Assembly: GCA_050258575.1 (NCBI GenBank)
Contig: JBLMYZ010000006.1
Span: 1 to 15,516 of the forward strand
Direction: 5' to 3'
Length of the DNA stretch: 15,516 nt
Source: JAPUDS01 sp050258575
GTDB lineage: Bacteria; Patescibacteriota; Saccharimonadia; Saccharimonadales; Saccharimonadaceae
In this document: positions 1 through 7,067 of the stretch, one piece after another
How the letters are laid out: every line of letters starts with the position of its first letter
Position numbering within the stretch: position 1 is the first letter of the stretch
Made by a program: the position numbers and the translations under genes
Notes under the pieces: generated by a model
Databases searched by the model: none
What the model was told of the DNA's origin: nothing
The model's input: the letters and a program-made list of their open reading frames with translations, nothing else

Positions 1-20
1 TGTAAAATTGCACCAGTGAA

Positions 21-49
21 AGATGAGGTCTCTATGATCTCGTTTTTAT
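21..49 (+). terminator. Possible rho-independent terminator of a plus-strand gene off the left edge
   Basis: A short hairpin (25-30 GAGGTC pairs with 36-41 GATCTC, one G-U pair, loop 31-35) is followed by GTTTTTAT. The T-run lies on the plus-strand side only, so it would end a transcript entering from the left and converging on the minus-strand operon that ends at 88. The stem is short and no gene is visible to its left. The other bases of 1-87 show nothing I can name. Confidence 0.35.
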
Positions 50-87
50 ATTGGTATACCACCCGACATCAATAATCATTCATCTGC

Positions 88-1893
88 CTATGGTGTCTTA
101 TACACCCGAGATGTCTGAGCAGTCCACTGTTCAACATAGCGAAAACGAGTTGGCGTATCTGCAACGACACGGTTGTTTTCACCAGTTGTCACCGACGTGA
201 TAGCCAGATAGTTCGCTTTTGGCTGATAGAGCGCGATAGCCGGTGCATCCTTTACCCACTGTTCGGTAAATGCTTGGTATTTTGTGTCCCTCAGCGTAGG
301 ATCAAGGCGCGTACGAGCACTCGACAAAATATCGTCAGCAATCGCCGACTTGTAGTTAGCGAAATTTAGTCCGGTTGCTTTGGCCTGTGACGAGTGCCAG
401 TAGGCATAGACGTCTGGATCCGCCCCGATAGATAGCTCGTTGACAAGCACGTCATACGCTCGCGGTTGAATATAGTGGGCGATAATCTCGTCAGCTTTGA
501 CTTGTTTGACCGTAACGTGAACACCCACCTCCCCCCACTGCTTAGCGAGCTCGGTAGTGATAGCCGGATAGTCCCCGGTGTCCGACGACACAAGGATCAA
601 CTCTAGTTTAACGCCGTCTTTTGCGCGAACACCGTTTTCACCCGCTACCCAACCCGCTGCATCTAACAGTGATGCCGCCGCCGTTTTATCATACTCCGCC
701 TGACCAGTTGCGGCGCTCTGTCCAGGAAGTGGCGTCACGAGACTCACCCCTTGACCGTGGAGTGTTTTGGTGATCAATTCGCTCCGGTCTGTAGCAAGCA
801 CCAGGGCTTTTCTGACATCGGCGTTGTTCAGAAGCGGGCTATCGTTGTTAAACAGAGCAAACATGCCGTTTTCGATCGTTAGGTTCGTGTCAACAACATC
901 GGGGTACTGTTCGCGAATCGCTCGCACGTCGTCTGAGTTCAACCCAAATGCCGTATTTACCTCGCCGCTCAGTATCCCTTTACGCAGCGCCTCCGATGAC
1001 TCGAACGTGTGAATCTGAAACCTGTCAAGCCGCGGCGAGCCGCGGAAATAGCGGTCGTTGGCTTCCATGTGAACGACTATACGGTTAGTTTTAGGGTTAA
1101 TGATCTGTACGCGTTTGAACCGAAACGGCCCGCTACCGACAGGGTTACGCCCAAACGGATGTTCACGCAATGTCCTGACAGGAACGTCGCGTAGTACATG
1201 CTCTGGCAGGATACTGAACGTCAGCGCGTGTGCAAACGGCGCGTAGGTAGTCGGGAGAACAAAATCAACAGCGTTGTTACCTTTTTTTTCAACCTTCACT
1301 CCCGCCCAACTGTTATATAGGGCCGACTTTGCCTCGGCATTTTGCATGAGACGAACGGTAAAAATCACGTCGTTTATAGTCATTTTTTTACCATCATGCC
1401 AGAAAATATCGTCGCGGAGTGACACACTATATGTCCTGCCGTCCTCGCTCACACTCCAGGACGCCGCTGCGTCGGGGCGCAGCTTGTTGTCACGGTCATA
1501 CGATAACAGACTGGAAAAAATAAGCCGCTCAGCCGCTCGCTCTGGCCGCTCGGCAACGTAGAGCGGGTTTACGGTCTGTAAACGACCAACCATACCTTCC
1601 GCCAACAAACCGCCACTTACCGGACCTTCCGTCATGTAACCACGCTGAAACCACGACAGTTGCATTGTACTTAAACCGATCAACAAACCCACGAGCAACA
1701 ACCATGACAATGTGCTGCGTCCGACATTTCGTAGGTTTGCCCAGCGGCGAGTGATAAATTTGTGTGCATGTTTTATAGACACAAGCTCGATCTTTCGTGC
1801 CTGGCGTTTGAACGTCCCTCTTTTTATTTTGAGGTTTTTAAAACGTCGCCAGTCGCGCGCGGTTTGTTTGTCGTCGTCCACCGCCTGCGCCAT
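88..1893 (-). CDS. Peptide ABC transporter substrate-binding protein, family 5, with N-terminal membrane anchor
   Basis: A 601-residue protein of the SBP_bac_5 (DppA/OppA-like) family, which binds oligopeptides or similar solutes outside the membrane and hands them to an ABC permease. Family features are an N-terminal lobe with LRPDAAASWSVSEDGRTY and LRDDIFWHDGK, then NPVGSGPFRF, VRKALVLATDR and a C-terminal AYDVLVNELS...DPDVYAYWHSS stretch. The first 58 residues are strongly basic and would be cytoplasmic; one hydrophobic segment follows (about 61-81). There is no lipobox cysteine, so it is probably held by an uncleaved helix and not by lipid. I chose the ATG at 1893, 4 nt after the secG stop; a TTG at 1905 would add 4 residues and overlap secG. 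It ends the uvrC-yvlD-secG run. No permease or ATPase gene is adjacent, so the partner transporter is unknown. The family call is firm, the substrate is not. Confidence 0.9.
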   Translation of the reverse strand: MAQAVDDDKQTARDWRRFKNLKIKRGTFKRQARKIELVSIKHAHKFITRRWANLRNVGRSTLSWLLLVGLLIGLSTMQLSWFQRGYMTEGPVSGGLLAEGMVGRLQTVNPLYVAERPERAAERLIFSSLLSYDRDNKLRPDAAASWSVSEDGRTYSVSLRDDIFWHDGKKMTINDVIFTVRLMQNAEAKSALYNSWAGVKVEKKGNNAVDFVLPTTYAPFAHALTFSILPEHVLRDVPVRTLREHPFGRNPVGSGPFRFKRVQIINPKTNRIVVHMEANDRYFRGSPRLDRFQIHTFESSEALRKGILSGEVNTAFGLNSDDVRAIREQYPDVVDTNLTIENGMFALFNNDSPLLNNADVRKALVLATDRSELITKTLHGQGVSLVTPLPGQSAATGQAEYDKTAAASLLDAAGWVAGENGVRAKDGVKLELILVSSDTGDYPAITTELAKQWGEVGVHVTVKQVKADEIIAHYIQPRAYDVLVNELSIGADPDVYAYWHSSQAKATGLNFANYKSAIADDILSSARTRLDPTLRDTKYQAFTEQWVKDAPAIALYQPKANYLAITSVTTGENNRVVADTPTRFRYVEQWTAQTSRVYKTP

Positions 1894-1897
1894 ATGT

Positions 1898-2122
1898 CTA
1901 CCCAATAATCAGATTTACTAAGATCGATACTACGAAAATAATCACCATAACAATAGTTGCCTCAAACAGGCTTTTGTCGACACCGCGACGCGTCGTAAAC
2001 AGCTCGCCAGAACTCCCGAAACCAGCCCCAAGACTAGCACCACGGGCTTGCAGCAAGATAAACACCACTGCCAATATTGCTGACACCAGTGCGACGATAC
2101 TCAATATTTCTGTTAGTTGCAT
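1898..2122 (-). CDS. secG: Preprotein translocase subunit SecG
   Basis: A 74-residue protein with the SecG layout: helix 1 (about 5-25), a Gly/Ser-rich loop with GASLGAGFGSSGELF followed by TTRRGVDK, and helix 2 (about 50-72). SecG is the small auxiliary subunit of the SecYEG channel; in the family it eases protein translocation driven by SecA. The ATG at 2122 overlaps the upstream TAA by one base (TAATG), and a good Shine-Dalgarno GAGGAG lies 8 nt upstream at 2131-2136, so translational coupling to the upstream membrane-protein gene is likely. The downstream binding-protein gene starts 4 nt after its TAG. The length is normal for the family. Confidence 0.93.
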   Translation of the reverse strand: MQLTEILSIVALVSAILAVVFILLQARGASLGAGFGSSGELFTTRRGVDKSLFEATIVMVIIFVVSILVNLIIG

Positions 2123-2505
2123 TATGCTCGCTCCTCAGTTATTTCGTTACGATCCATTATACCGGTTATTATGTAATTGATAAGACTTATTATCATGCCT
2201 GTCAGCACCGCACCCCAGAAACTGACGTCCATACCTGGGACAAGTTTGAGCGCAATATACACCATGAGACCGTTGACGATCAGCATAAACAAACCAAGCG
2301 TCACCAAAATCGCCGGAAGCGACAGTACGACGATCACTGGTTTAAGGACGGTATTGACCAGCGACAGTACCAGCCCAGCGATCAAAAATGTCGCTAGTGA
2401 CGCGTCAGTGTCGTGAAAACTGTTGCTCAGCAAACGCGTCGCCACCCAAAGACCGAGGCTAATCATGAGCCATCGTATGACAAAAAACATAAGTTGCTTG
2501 CGCAT
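2122..2505 (-). CDS. YvlD/phage-holin family IV-type small membrane protein
   Basis: A 127-residue protein with four hydrophobic segments (about 5-25, 35-55, 57-90, 94-118). The pattern LSLVNTVLKPVIVVLSLPA, then TLGLFMLIVNGLMVY and a final membrane pair is typical of PF04020, named for a mycobacterial holin-like group and including Bacillus YvlD. Most members are ordinary chromosomal membrane proteins of unknown function, and I see no phage genes here. The ATG at 2505 lies 22 nt after the uvrC stop, and the gene overlaps secG by one base at its end. A TATACT box at 2515-2520 could give a second promoter just before this gene. Family call good, function unknown. Confidence 0.82.
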   Translation of the reverse strand: MRKQLMFFVIRWLMISLGLWVATRLLSNSFHDTDASLATFLIAGLVLSLVNTVLKPVIVVLSLPAILVTLGLFMLIVNGLMVYIALKLVPGMDVSFWGAVLTGMIISLINYIITGIMDRNEITEERA

Positions 2506-2520
2506 CGTTCTTCTAGTATA
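2506..2520 (-). promoter_or_regulatory. Possible internal -10 box before the YvlD-like gene
   Basis: TATACT at 2515-2520 (minus strand) lies 9 nt before the ATG at 2505, the same hexamer as the one upstream of murT. A weak AGAAG precedes the start. I see no good -35. If active, it would transcribe the YvlD-like gene, secG and the binding-protein gene without uvrC. Confidence 0.3.
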
Positions 2521-2527
2521 TCAAATA

Positions 2528-4120
2528 TTATTCACTTTGGCTCGTCCGCCAGTGAGCGATTTTTTTGCCAGTTTTTTGACCAACGGCAGCTTGCAGCTCG
2601 ACCAGCGACGCTCGCTGTACGCCGCGCATACTCCCGAACGCCCGAACAAGCTTTTTGCGCGTCGCTGCTCCAACACCTGGAATATCATCTATAACACTTT
2701 TTGTTTGCCCAGAACGTTTCAACGCCGTATGATACGACACCGCAAACCGATGCGCTTCGTCGCGAATCCGCTGTAACAGCTTCACGACGTCAGTATACGG
2801 ACTTTGCGACTCGCCGCCGCGCAGGTTTTTCGAGTGCGAGCCGGCGTTTATCTGCCCGACATGCAGATTCACCACGAAAAAATCACCTTCACGCCGCACG
2901 TACACGCCAGCGACCGGACGCTCAGCGAGTTGCTGCAAGAAGTGTGTGTTCACACCAGACCGAGTAGCATGCACTACTATCTCCTCGTCGCGTTTTGCCA
3001 CACCGACGACCGCTACTTTTTTCAAAGCCTGGCCCTGAGCGTTCGACACGTCCGAAAGCGCACCTAGAGCAGCATTGAGCTGCGGTTTTCCGCCGTCGAT
3101 CAACATCAGCGACGGCACTCCCCAGTGTGTGAGATTTTTGTCGCTGCAACGTCTCGCAACAACCTCGGCAACGCTCGCGGCATCGTCATTTTGTTGGCGC
3201 GTCAGTTTAAACTTGCGGTAGTCGCCTTTACTACTCACGCCGTTGACAAATACCACCATGCTCGCTACGACATTTGTCCCCGACATATGAGAAATATCGT
3301 AGCCTTCGACTCGCCGCGGCGGCTCAGTGAGTCCGAGCAGCTCTTGCAGCTGCACAAGTGCACGATCTTTACTGATATCGAGAAACTCTTTGTCTGAAAA
3401 CAATACCTGACGACCGAGTTCTTTGAGCGCGCGCAGCTGATTTCGCGCTCTTGTGGCGTCCTCAAAACGCTGTTCCTTGGCCGCACGGTGCATATCTTTT
3501 TCGATCTCGCGCAGCACGCCGTTTTTTTTGCCCTCTATGACAGCGATAAGCCGGCGCAGGTTTCGCCGATATGCCTCTATGTCAGTTTTGCCGCCCTCCA
3601 AACCCGGATCTAACCCCAAGTGATAGTCCAAACTCGCACGTTTTTGACCCGAAACTTTCCGAACAGCAAACGGAAAAATCCGACGCAGCAGTTTTAACGC
3701 CTCACGAACGTTGTACAACGAAAAATACGGCCCAAAATACCGCGCTCCGTCGTCGAGCGGACGCCTTGTCGTAGTTACGGTCGGGTAGTCAGAGTTGAGG
3801 TCGATTCGGATGTAGCTCATGGCTTTGTCGTCGCGCAGCAGTATGTTGTAGCGCGGCATATAGCGGCGTATCATTTCGGCTTCTAAAAACAACGCTTCGA
3901 GTTCGCTCCCGACCACCATCCAGTCGGTGTCGGCAATCTCTGACACGAGCACGTCAGTTTTCACATCGCGGACGCGCGATTTTTGAAAATACTGCCGCAC
4001 TCGGTTTTTCAACACTGCTGCTTTACCGACATAAATAATCTCACCGGCCGCGTTCATATGAAAATACACACCTGGCTCAGCTGGTAATTTTTGTAGTTTT
4101 TTCTGTAGTGCAGTATTCAT
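2528..4120 (-). CDS. uvrC: Excinuclease ABC subunit C, short form without the cysteine cluster
   Basis: A 530-residue UvrC, the nuclease that makes both incisions in UvrABC nucleotide excision repair. Domains in order: GIY-YIG nuclease (about 10-100; GVYF at 17-20, IYVGKA at 29-34, E80 region, YMPRYNILLRDDKA), UVR motif that binds UvrB (about 200-235), RNase H-like nuclease (YDISH with D275, D312/D313, IDGGKPQL with D342, RIRDEAHRFA with H457), and tandem helix-hairpin-helix (about 475-525; DDIPGVGAATRKKL). Odd points: the four-cysteine motif usually near residues 155-180 is replaced by RASLDYHLGLDPGLEGG, and only one cysteine (C325) remains in the whole protein. About 100 residues usual between the UVR motif and the RNase H core are absent. 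The stretch at 377-440 is about 30 residues longer than in E. coli. All catalytic residues I looked for are present. The ATG follows a -10 box by 6 nt. First gene of a probable four-gene operon. Confidence 0.96.
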   Translation of the reverse strand: MNTALQKKLQKLPAEPGVYFHMNAAGEIIYVGKAAVLKNRVRQYFQKSRVRDVKTDVLVSEIADTDWMVVGSELEALFLEAEMIRRYMPRYNILLRDDKAMSYIRIDLNSDYPTVTTTRRPLDDGARYFGPYFSLYNVREALKLLRRIFPFAVRKVSGQKRASLDYHLGLDPGLEGGKTDIEAYRRNLRRLIAVIEGKKNGVLREIEKDMHRAAKEQRFEDATRARNQLRALKELGRQVLFSDKEFLDISKDRALVQLQELLGLTEPPRRVEGYDISHMSGTNVVASMVVFVNGVSSKGDYRKFKLTRQQNDDAASVAEVVARRCSDKNLTHWGVPSLMLIDGGKPQLNAALGALSDVSNAQGQALKKVAVVGVAKRDEEIVVHATRSGVNTHFLQQLAERPVAGVYVRREGDFFVVNLHVGQINAGSHSKNLRGGESQSPYTDVVKLLQRIRDEAHRFAVSYHTALKRSGQTKSVIDDIPGVGAATRKKLVRAFGSMRGVQRASLVELQAAVGQKTGKKIAHWRTSQSE

Positions 4121-4155
4121 AACACTATTATACCTGGCATATTTTGCTCATGTCG
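4121..4155 (-). promoter_or_regulatory. uvrC promoter, apparently leaderless
   Basis: A consensus TATAAT (4127-4132, minus strand) ends 6 nt before the uvrC ATG. A start site 6-8 nt behind the box would fall on or next to the ATG, leaving no room for a ribosome binding site, and none is seen. A partial -35 (GCGACA) lies 18 nt upstream. It shares this 51-bp gap with the murT promoter, back to back. Confidence 0.6.
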
Positions 4156-4158
4156 CGC

Positions 4159-4171
4159 TATACTTATATAT
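4159..4171 (+). promoter_or_regulatory. murT promoter -10 box, apparently leaderless
   Basis: TATACT at 4159-4164 ends 7 nt before the murT ATG (4172), with only TATATAT between and no Shine-Dalgarno sequence. The spacing predicts transcription starting at the A of the ATG. No convincing -35 is visible. It faces the uvrC promoter. Confidence 0.5.
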
Positions 4172-5452
4172 ATGTTACGAAAACAGACGGTTCGGGTCGG
4201 AAAACTAGTGAAAAAAGCCATGCGGCTGCGCGGCGGCGGCTCTGCTCTGCCCGGTCTAGTCGTCGAAAAAATGTCGCCACGGTTTCTAGCGCAGACACTC
4301 GGACAACTGTCGAAAGGCGTCGTGGTCGTCACTGGTACAAACGGCAAAACCACCACAACGAAGATTGTCGTCGAGCTACTGCGAGCTCATGGCATGAAAG
4401 TATTTACAAATCCGTCCGGCAGTAACTTTACGCGCGGTATTGTTGCAAGTTTACTCGACCATATCGACAACGACGGACGCCTCGACGCCGATATTGCCGT
4501 CGTGGAACTCGACGAAGCGTACGCGGTACATTTTACTAAAGCTGTCGCACCTGCTTACAGCCTTATTCTCAATATTTTTCGTGACCAGCTCGACCGTTTT
4601 GGCGAGATAGATCACACCGCGCAGCTACTCCGACAGGTCGTTGAAACAACCACAAACGGCGTCGTTTTGAACCGCGACGACGAGCTCGTGGCTGCGCTCG
4701 AACGCAGCGTGCTACGCAATCTCCCGCTGCGGTATTTTGGCGTGAGCGACAAACTTCTCAAACTTTTCCCGAGCGACGCTGGTCTGCGAGGCGGCACAAC
4801 CGAGCGCGTCAAACCAGTTGTAAAAAAGGGCGACGTGGTGTTGCAAAAGCTCCACAAACAAACGGCGACATTTTCATTTGGCGAGTCGCCCAGTAGTACA
4901 GTCTCGCTGAAACTTTCCGGTATATATAACGTGCAAAATGCAGCTGCAGCGCTCGCGATGTCGCAACTCGTTCTCGGCGACACGTTTGACGAACAAAAGG
5001 CACTCGACACACTTGCGACTGTTCGCCCAGCGTTTGGTCGTGGTGAAGCTATCACGGTCGCCTCCGAACCGCTCGAAATTGTTCTGGTCAAAAACCCGAG
5101 CGGCTTTCGCCTTAGCCTGGCGTCATATGCCGACCATCCTGTTGACACCATGATCGCTATCAACGACTTGTACGCCGACGGCCGCGATATGAGTTGGCTG
5201 TGGGATGTCGACTTTGCTAGTTTTGCCGAGCGCGGCGTGTCGCTCGTCAGCGGCCTGCGTGCTTTCGACATGGCACTGCGTCTGCAGTACGACAACGTCA
5301 CGGTCCAGCGCGTCATCCCCGACAACACCGAAGCGATCCAAGAATTTTTGCGCGGCGAACCCAAGCCACGGCGAATTTTCTGCACATACACCGCCATGCT
5401 TGCGATTCGCCGCGAGCTCGCCAAAACTTACCCGCTGGAGGCTATTGAATGA
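4172..5452 (+). CDS. murT: Lipid II isoglutaminyl synthase, Mur ligase subunit MurT
   Basis: A 426-residue Mur-ligase-like subunit. With GatD it converts D-glutamate at stem position 2 of lipid II into D-isoglutamine, with ATP and glutamine. Visible motifs: P-loop TGTNGKTTTT (54-63), VVELDEAY (110-117), NIFRDQLDRFGE (134-145), KLSGIYNVQNAAAALA (247-262) and the C-terminal DUF1727-type stretch NDLYADGRDMSWLWDVDF (331-348). In characterised MurT an aspartate of that last motif completes the GatD catalytic triad. Odd: the CxxC...CxxC zinc ribbon normally inserted after the (R/K)YFG segment is absent. Here 190-232 carries no cysteine, and the whole protein has one (C404). The start is ATG 4172, immediately behind a -10 box. 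The gene overlaps gatD by ATGA. Close in length to known MurT proteins of about 430-440 residues. Confidence 0.95.
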   Translation: MLRKQTVRVGKLVKKAMRLRGGGSALPGLVVEKMSPRFLAQTLGQLSKGVVVVTGTNGKTTTTKIVVELLRAHGMKVFTNPSGSNFTRGIVASLLDHIDNDGRLDADIAVVELDEAYAVHFTKAVAPAYSLILNIFRDQLDRFGEIDHTAQLLRQVVETTTNGVVLNRDDELVAALERSVLRNLPLRYFGVSDKLLKLFPSDAGLRGGTTERVKPVVKKGDVVLQKLHKQTATFSFGESPSSTVSLKLSGIYNVQNAAAALAMSQLVLGDTFDEQKALDTLATVRPAFGRGEAITVASEPLEIVLVKNPSGFRLSLASYADHPVDTMIAINDLYADGRDMSWLWDVDFASFAERGVSLVSGLRAFDMALRLQYDNVTVQRVIPDNTEAIQEFLRGEPKPRRIFCTYTAMLAIRRELAKTYPLEAIE

Positions 5453-6171
5453 GCGCGAAAACTATCCGTATCGTCCACTTGTATCCGAAAGAAATGAATA
5501 TCTACGGCGACTGGGGAAATGTGCTTACTCTGCAACGGCGGCTGGAATGGCACGGATTCACGCCCGAAATTGTCGAACATCATCCGGGGCGACCGTTTCC
5601 CGACAACGTCGATATCGTAGTTGGCGGTGGCGGACAAGATTCTGGACAGCTTGCTATCCAAACTGACTTGCTCGACATCGCCGACCAACTGCGAGAGCTC
5701 GCCAACAACGGCACGCCTATGCTAGTTATCTGCGGGCTTTACCAACTCTTTGGACGTTTTTTCAAAACGAGCGACGGAAAAACGATCCATGGTATCGGTA
5801 TATTTAAAGCCGAAACACACGGCGGAAAAAAACGCATGATCGGCAACGTCCTTGCCACCTCGTCAGTATTTGGCGAGCTTGTTGGGTACGAAAATCATTC
5901 GGGCGTTACCATACTCGACCACGACCAGCCAGCTCTTGGCCGCGTCATAAAGGGCAACGGCAACAACGGCAAAGACACGACCGAAGGCGCCGTCTACAAC
6001 CATGTTTACGGCAGTTACCTCCACGGTTCGCTGCTGCCTAAAAATCCGGTACTTGCCGACGCTATCATCCGCCAAGCTGTTGAAAAACGCTACGGCAGCT
6101 TCACGCCTGGCGCAGTCGACGACTCATACGCCAACCGCGCTCGCTCAGTTGCTAAAAAACGTCCGCGCTAG
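5449..6171 (+). CDS. gatD: Lipid II isoglutaminyl synthase, glutamine amidotransferase subunit GatD
   Basis: A 240-residue class I (CobB/CobQ-type) glutaminase that releases ammonia from glutamine and channels it to MurT. The nucleophile C95 sits in MLVICGLYQLFG and the catalytic H192 in YGSYLHGSLLPKNP, matching the known staphylococcal C94 and H189. A basic KKR at 127-129 lies where a glutamine-binding arginine is known in the family. The N-terminal LYPKEMNIYGDWGN is typical. The start is set by a strong GGAGG at 5437-5441, 7 nt before an ATG that overlaps the murT TGA (ATGA), so the two subunits are translationally coupled. The tail ends in basic residues (VAKKRPR). Convergent with the CHAP gene, with one base between the stop codons. 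Confidence 0.96.
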   Translation: MSAKTIRIVHLYPKEMNIYGDWGNVLTLQRRLEWHGFTPEIVEHHPGRPFPDNVDIVVGGGGQDSGQLAIQTDLLDIADQLRELANNGTPMLVICGLYQLFGRFFKTSDGKTIHGIGIFKAETHGGKKRMIGNVLATSSVFGELVGYENHSGVTILDHDQPALGRVIKGNGNNGKDTTEGAVYNHVYGSYLHGSLLPKNPVLADAIIRQAVEKRYGSFTPGAVDDSYANRARSVAKKRPR

Positions 6172-6186
6172 CTCAGAGCGCTGAGC
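6171..6186. terminator. Hairpin over the convergent stop codons of gatD and the CHAP gene
   Basis: GCTCAG (6171-6176), loop AGCG, CTGAGC (6181-6186) form a perfect 6-bp stem that covers the end of gatD and the last codons of the CHAP gene. No T-run follows on either strand, so a rho-independent role is doubtful. It may only protect 3' ends or be chance. Confidence 0.25.
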
Positions 6187-6889
6187 GTCCAAAGCCAACC
6201 AGTCCGCGTTCGCCAAGTGCTAGTTTGTTTTTTCGTATTTGCAGTATGCCGTCGTTAGTCTCGTTTCCACCGATCGTCACGAGCATATCGCCCTCGACTG
6301 CTAACACCATGGCGACATGCTCCGAGTTCGTCCCGTCAGGCGTTTCGCCTTCATAGAACGCGACGTCGCCAAGTTTTGGCGTGTAGTCGCCGACCGCAAA
6401 GTAAGCGTCGTAGGTTCGGTAGTAGTCTTGCAGTGTTTTCACACCCGGAATTCGCCAATACCCCGTCGTCGAGTGTTGGTACGGCGCGCCAGCTTCGCGG
6501 CGCACCCAGCTTATAAAATCTGCGCACCACGATTCTTCAAAGCCTTCAGAATATTTCAGCACAGTTTTGTCATATGACTGCGGGTTCTTCGCGTACTCCT
6601 CCCGTGCGAGACGAAGAATACGTTGTTGTGTCGACGTCAGCTCGGTCTCGTCAACGCCTGGAAACTCAGCACGCTGCGGTTGTTTTACCGTTACCGTTGC
6701 TGGCGGTGTAGTAGCCGCTGCTGGCGGTGTTTCTGCCGACGTTCGGCCTTGCATATACAGTCCCAAAAACACCAGCCCGCCAACAATGAGCAGTGGTTTT
6801 TTCCAACCACGCTGAACCCGTTTCGGCGCACTCGCAGTGCGCGCCGAAACAACATTTCCATGTCTGTTTCTAAACTGTTGTTGTGGCAT
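6173..6889 (-). CDS. Membrane-anchored CHAP-domain peptidoglycan hydrolase
   Basis: A 238-residue protein with a basic N-terminus, one membrane segment (about 31-47), a Pro/Thr/Ala linker (about 53-70) and a CHAP domain (about 85-238). The catalytic cysteine is C122 in ESWCADFISWVRREAG, the histidine H191 in SEHVAMVLAV, and a polar third residue is likely N209 in IGGNETND. CHAP enzymes are amidases or endopeptidases that cut peptidoglycan stem peptides, so this is probably a cell-wall remodelling enzyme facing outside. Its placement beside murT-gatD, which modify the same stem peptide, fits. The start is ATG 6889; there is no Shine-Dalgarno upstream, and a TACAAT box at 6920-6925 suggests a leader of about 24 nt. 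The exact bond cut cannot be told. Confidence 0.88.
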   Translation of the reverse strand: MPQQQFRNRHGNVVSARTASAPKRVQRGWKKPLLIVGGLVFLGLYMQGRTSAETPPAAATTPPATVTVKQPQRAEFPGVDETELTSTQQRILRLAREEYAKNPQSYDKTVLKYSEGFEESWCADFISWVRREAGAPYQHSTTGYWRIPGVKTLQDYYRTYDAYFAVGDYTPKLGDVAFYEGETPDGTNSEHVAMVLAVEGDMLVTIGGNETNDGILQIRKNKLALGERGLVGFGRSAL

Positions 6890-6948
6890 GTTTTTGTATT
6901 TACGTATGCTTCGCGAACTATTGTACTACAGCACGAGCATTTTGGACA
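6890..6948 (-). promoter_or_regulatory. Possible promoter of the CHAP gene
   Basis: TACAAT at 6920-6925 (minus strand) with a weak TGTCCA 17 nt upstream. The predicted leader of about 24 nt lacks a ribosome binding site. The rest of 6949-7019 shows no gene or RNA that I can name. Confidence 0.35.
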
Positions 6949-7019
6949 GAAGTATTCACCTAGAGTGATTTTATTCTGAGGTCTATAGAAGACTATTCGT
7001 ATTTTCATTCACTCATCGA

Positions 7020-7045
7020 TAAAAGCCGTTCGGAAACGGCTTTTA
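7020..7045 (-). terminator. Rho-independent terminator after the bL25 gene
   Basis: An eleven-base-pair stem: TAAAAGCCGTT (7020-7030) and AACGGCTTTTA (7035-7045) around the loop CGGA. It has T-runs on both sides, so it could work in either direction. On the minus strand it lies 23 nt after the bL25 stop codon and ends that transcript before the CHAP promoter. Confidence 0.85.
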
Positions 7046-7067
7046 TTTACCAGGGCATGGAACTTTG

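Noticed and set aside
2122..2505. Prophage holin
   Set aside because: The family name includes holin, but no lysin, tail or other phage genes are nearby. The gene sits in a housekeeping operon with uvrC and secG and resembles chromosomal YvlD proteins.
6691..7008. A 105-codon minus-strand frame starting MKIRIVF with a CPKCSCC cysteine cluster
   Set aside because: Two thirds of it lies in another frame of the well-supported CHAP gene, there is no ribosome binding site, and the rest covers a promoter region. The cysteine cluster alone does not support a gene.
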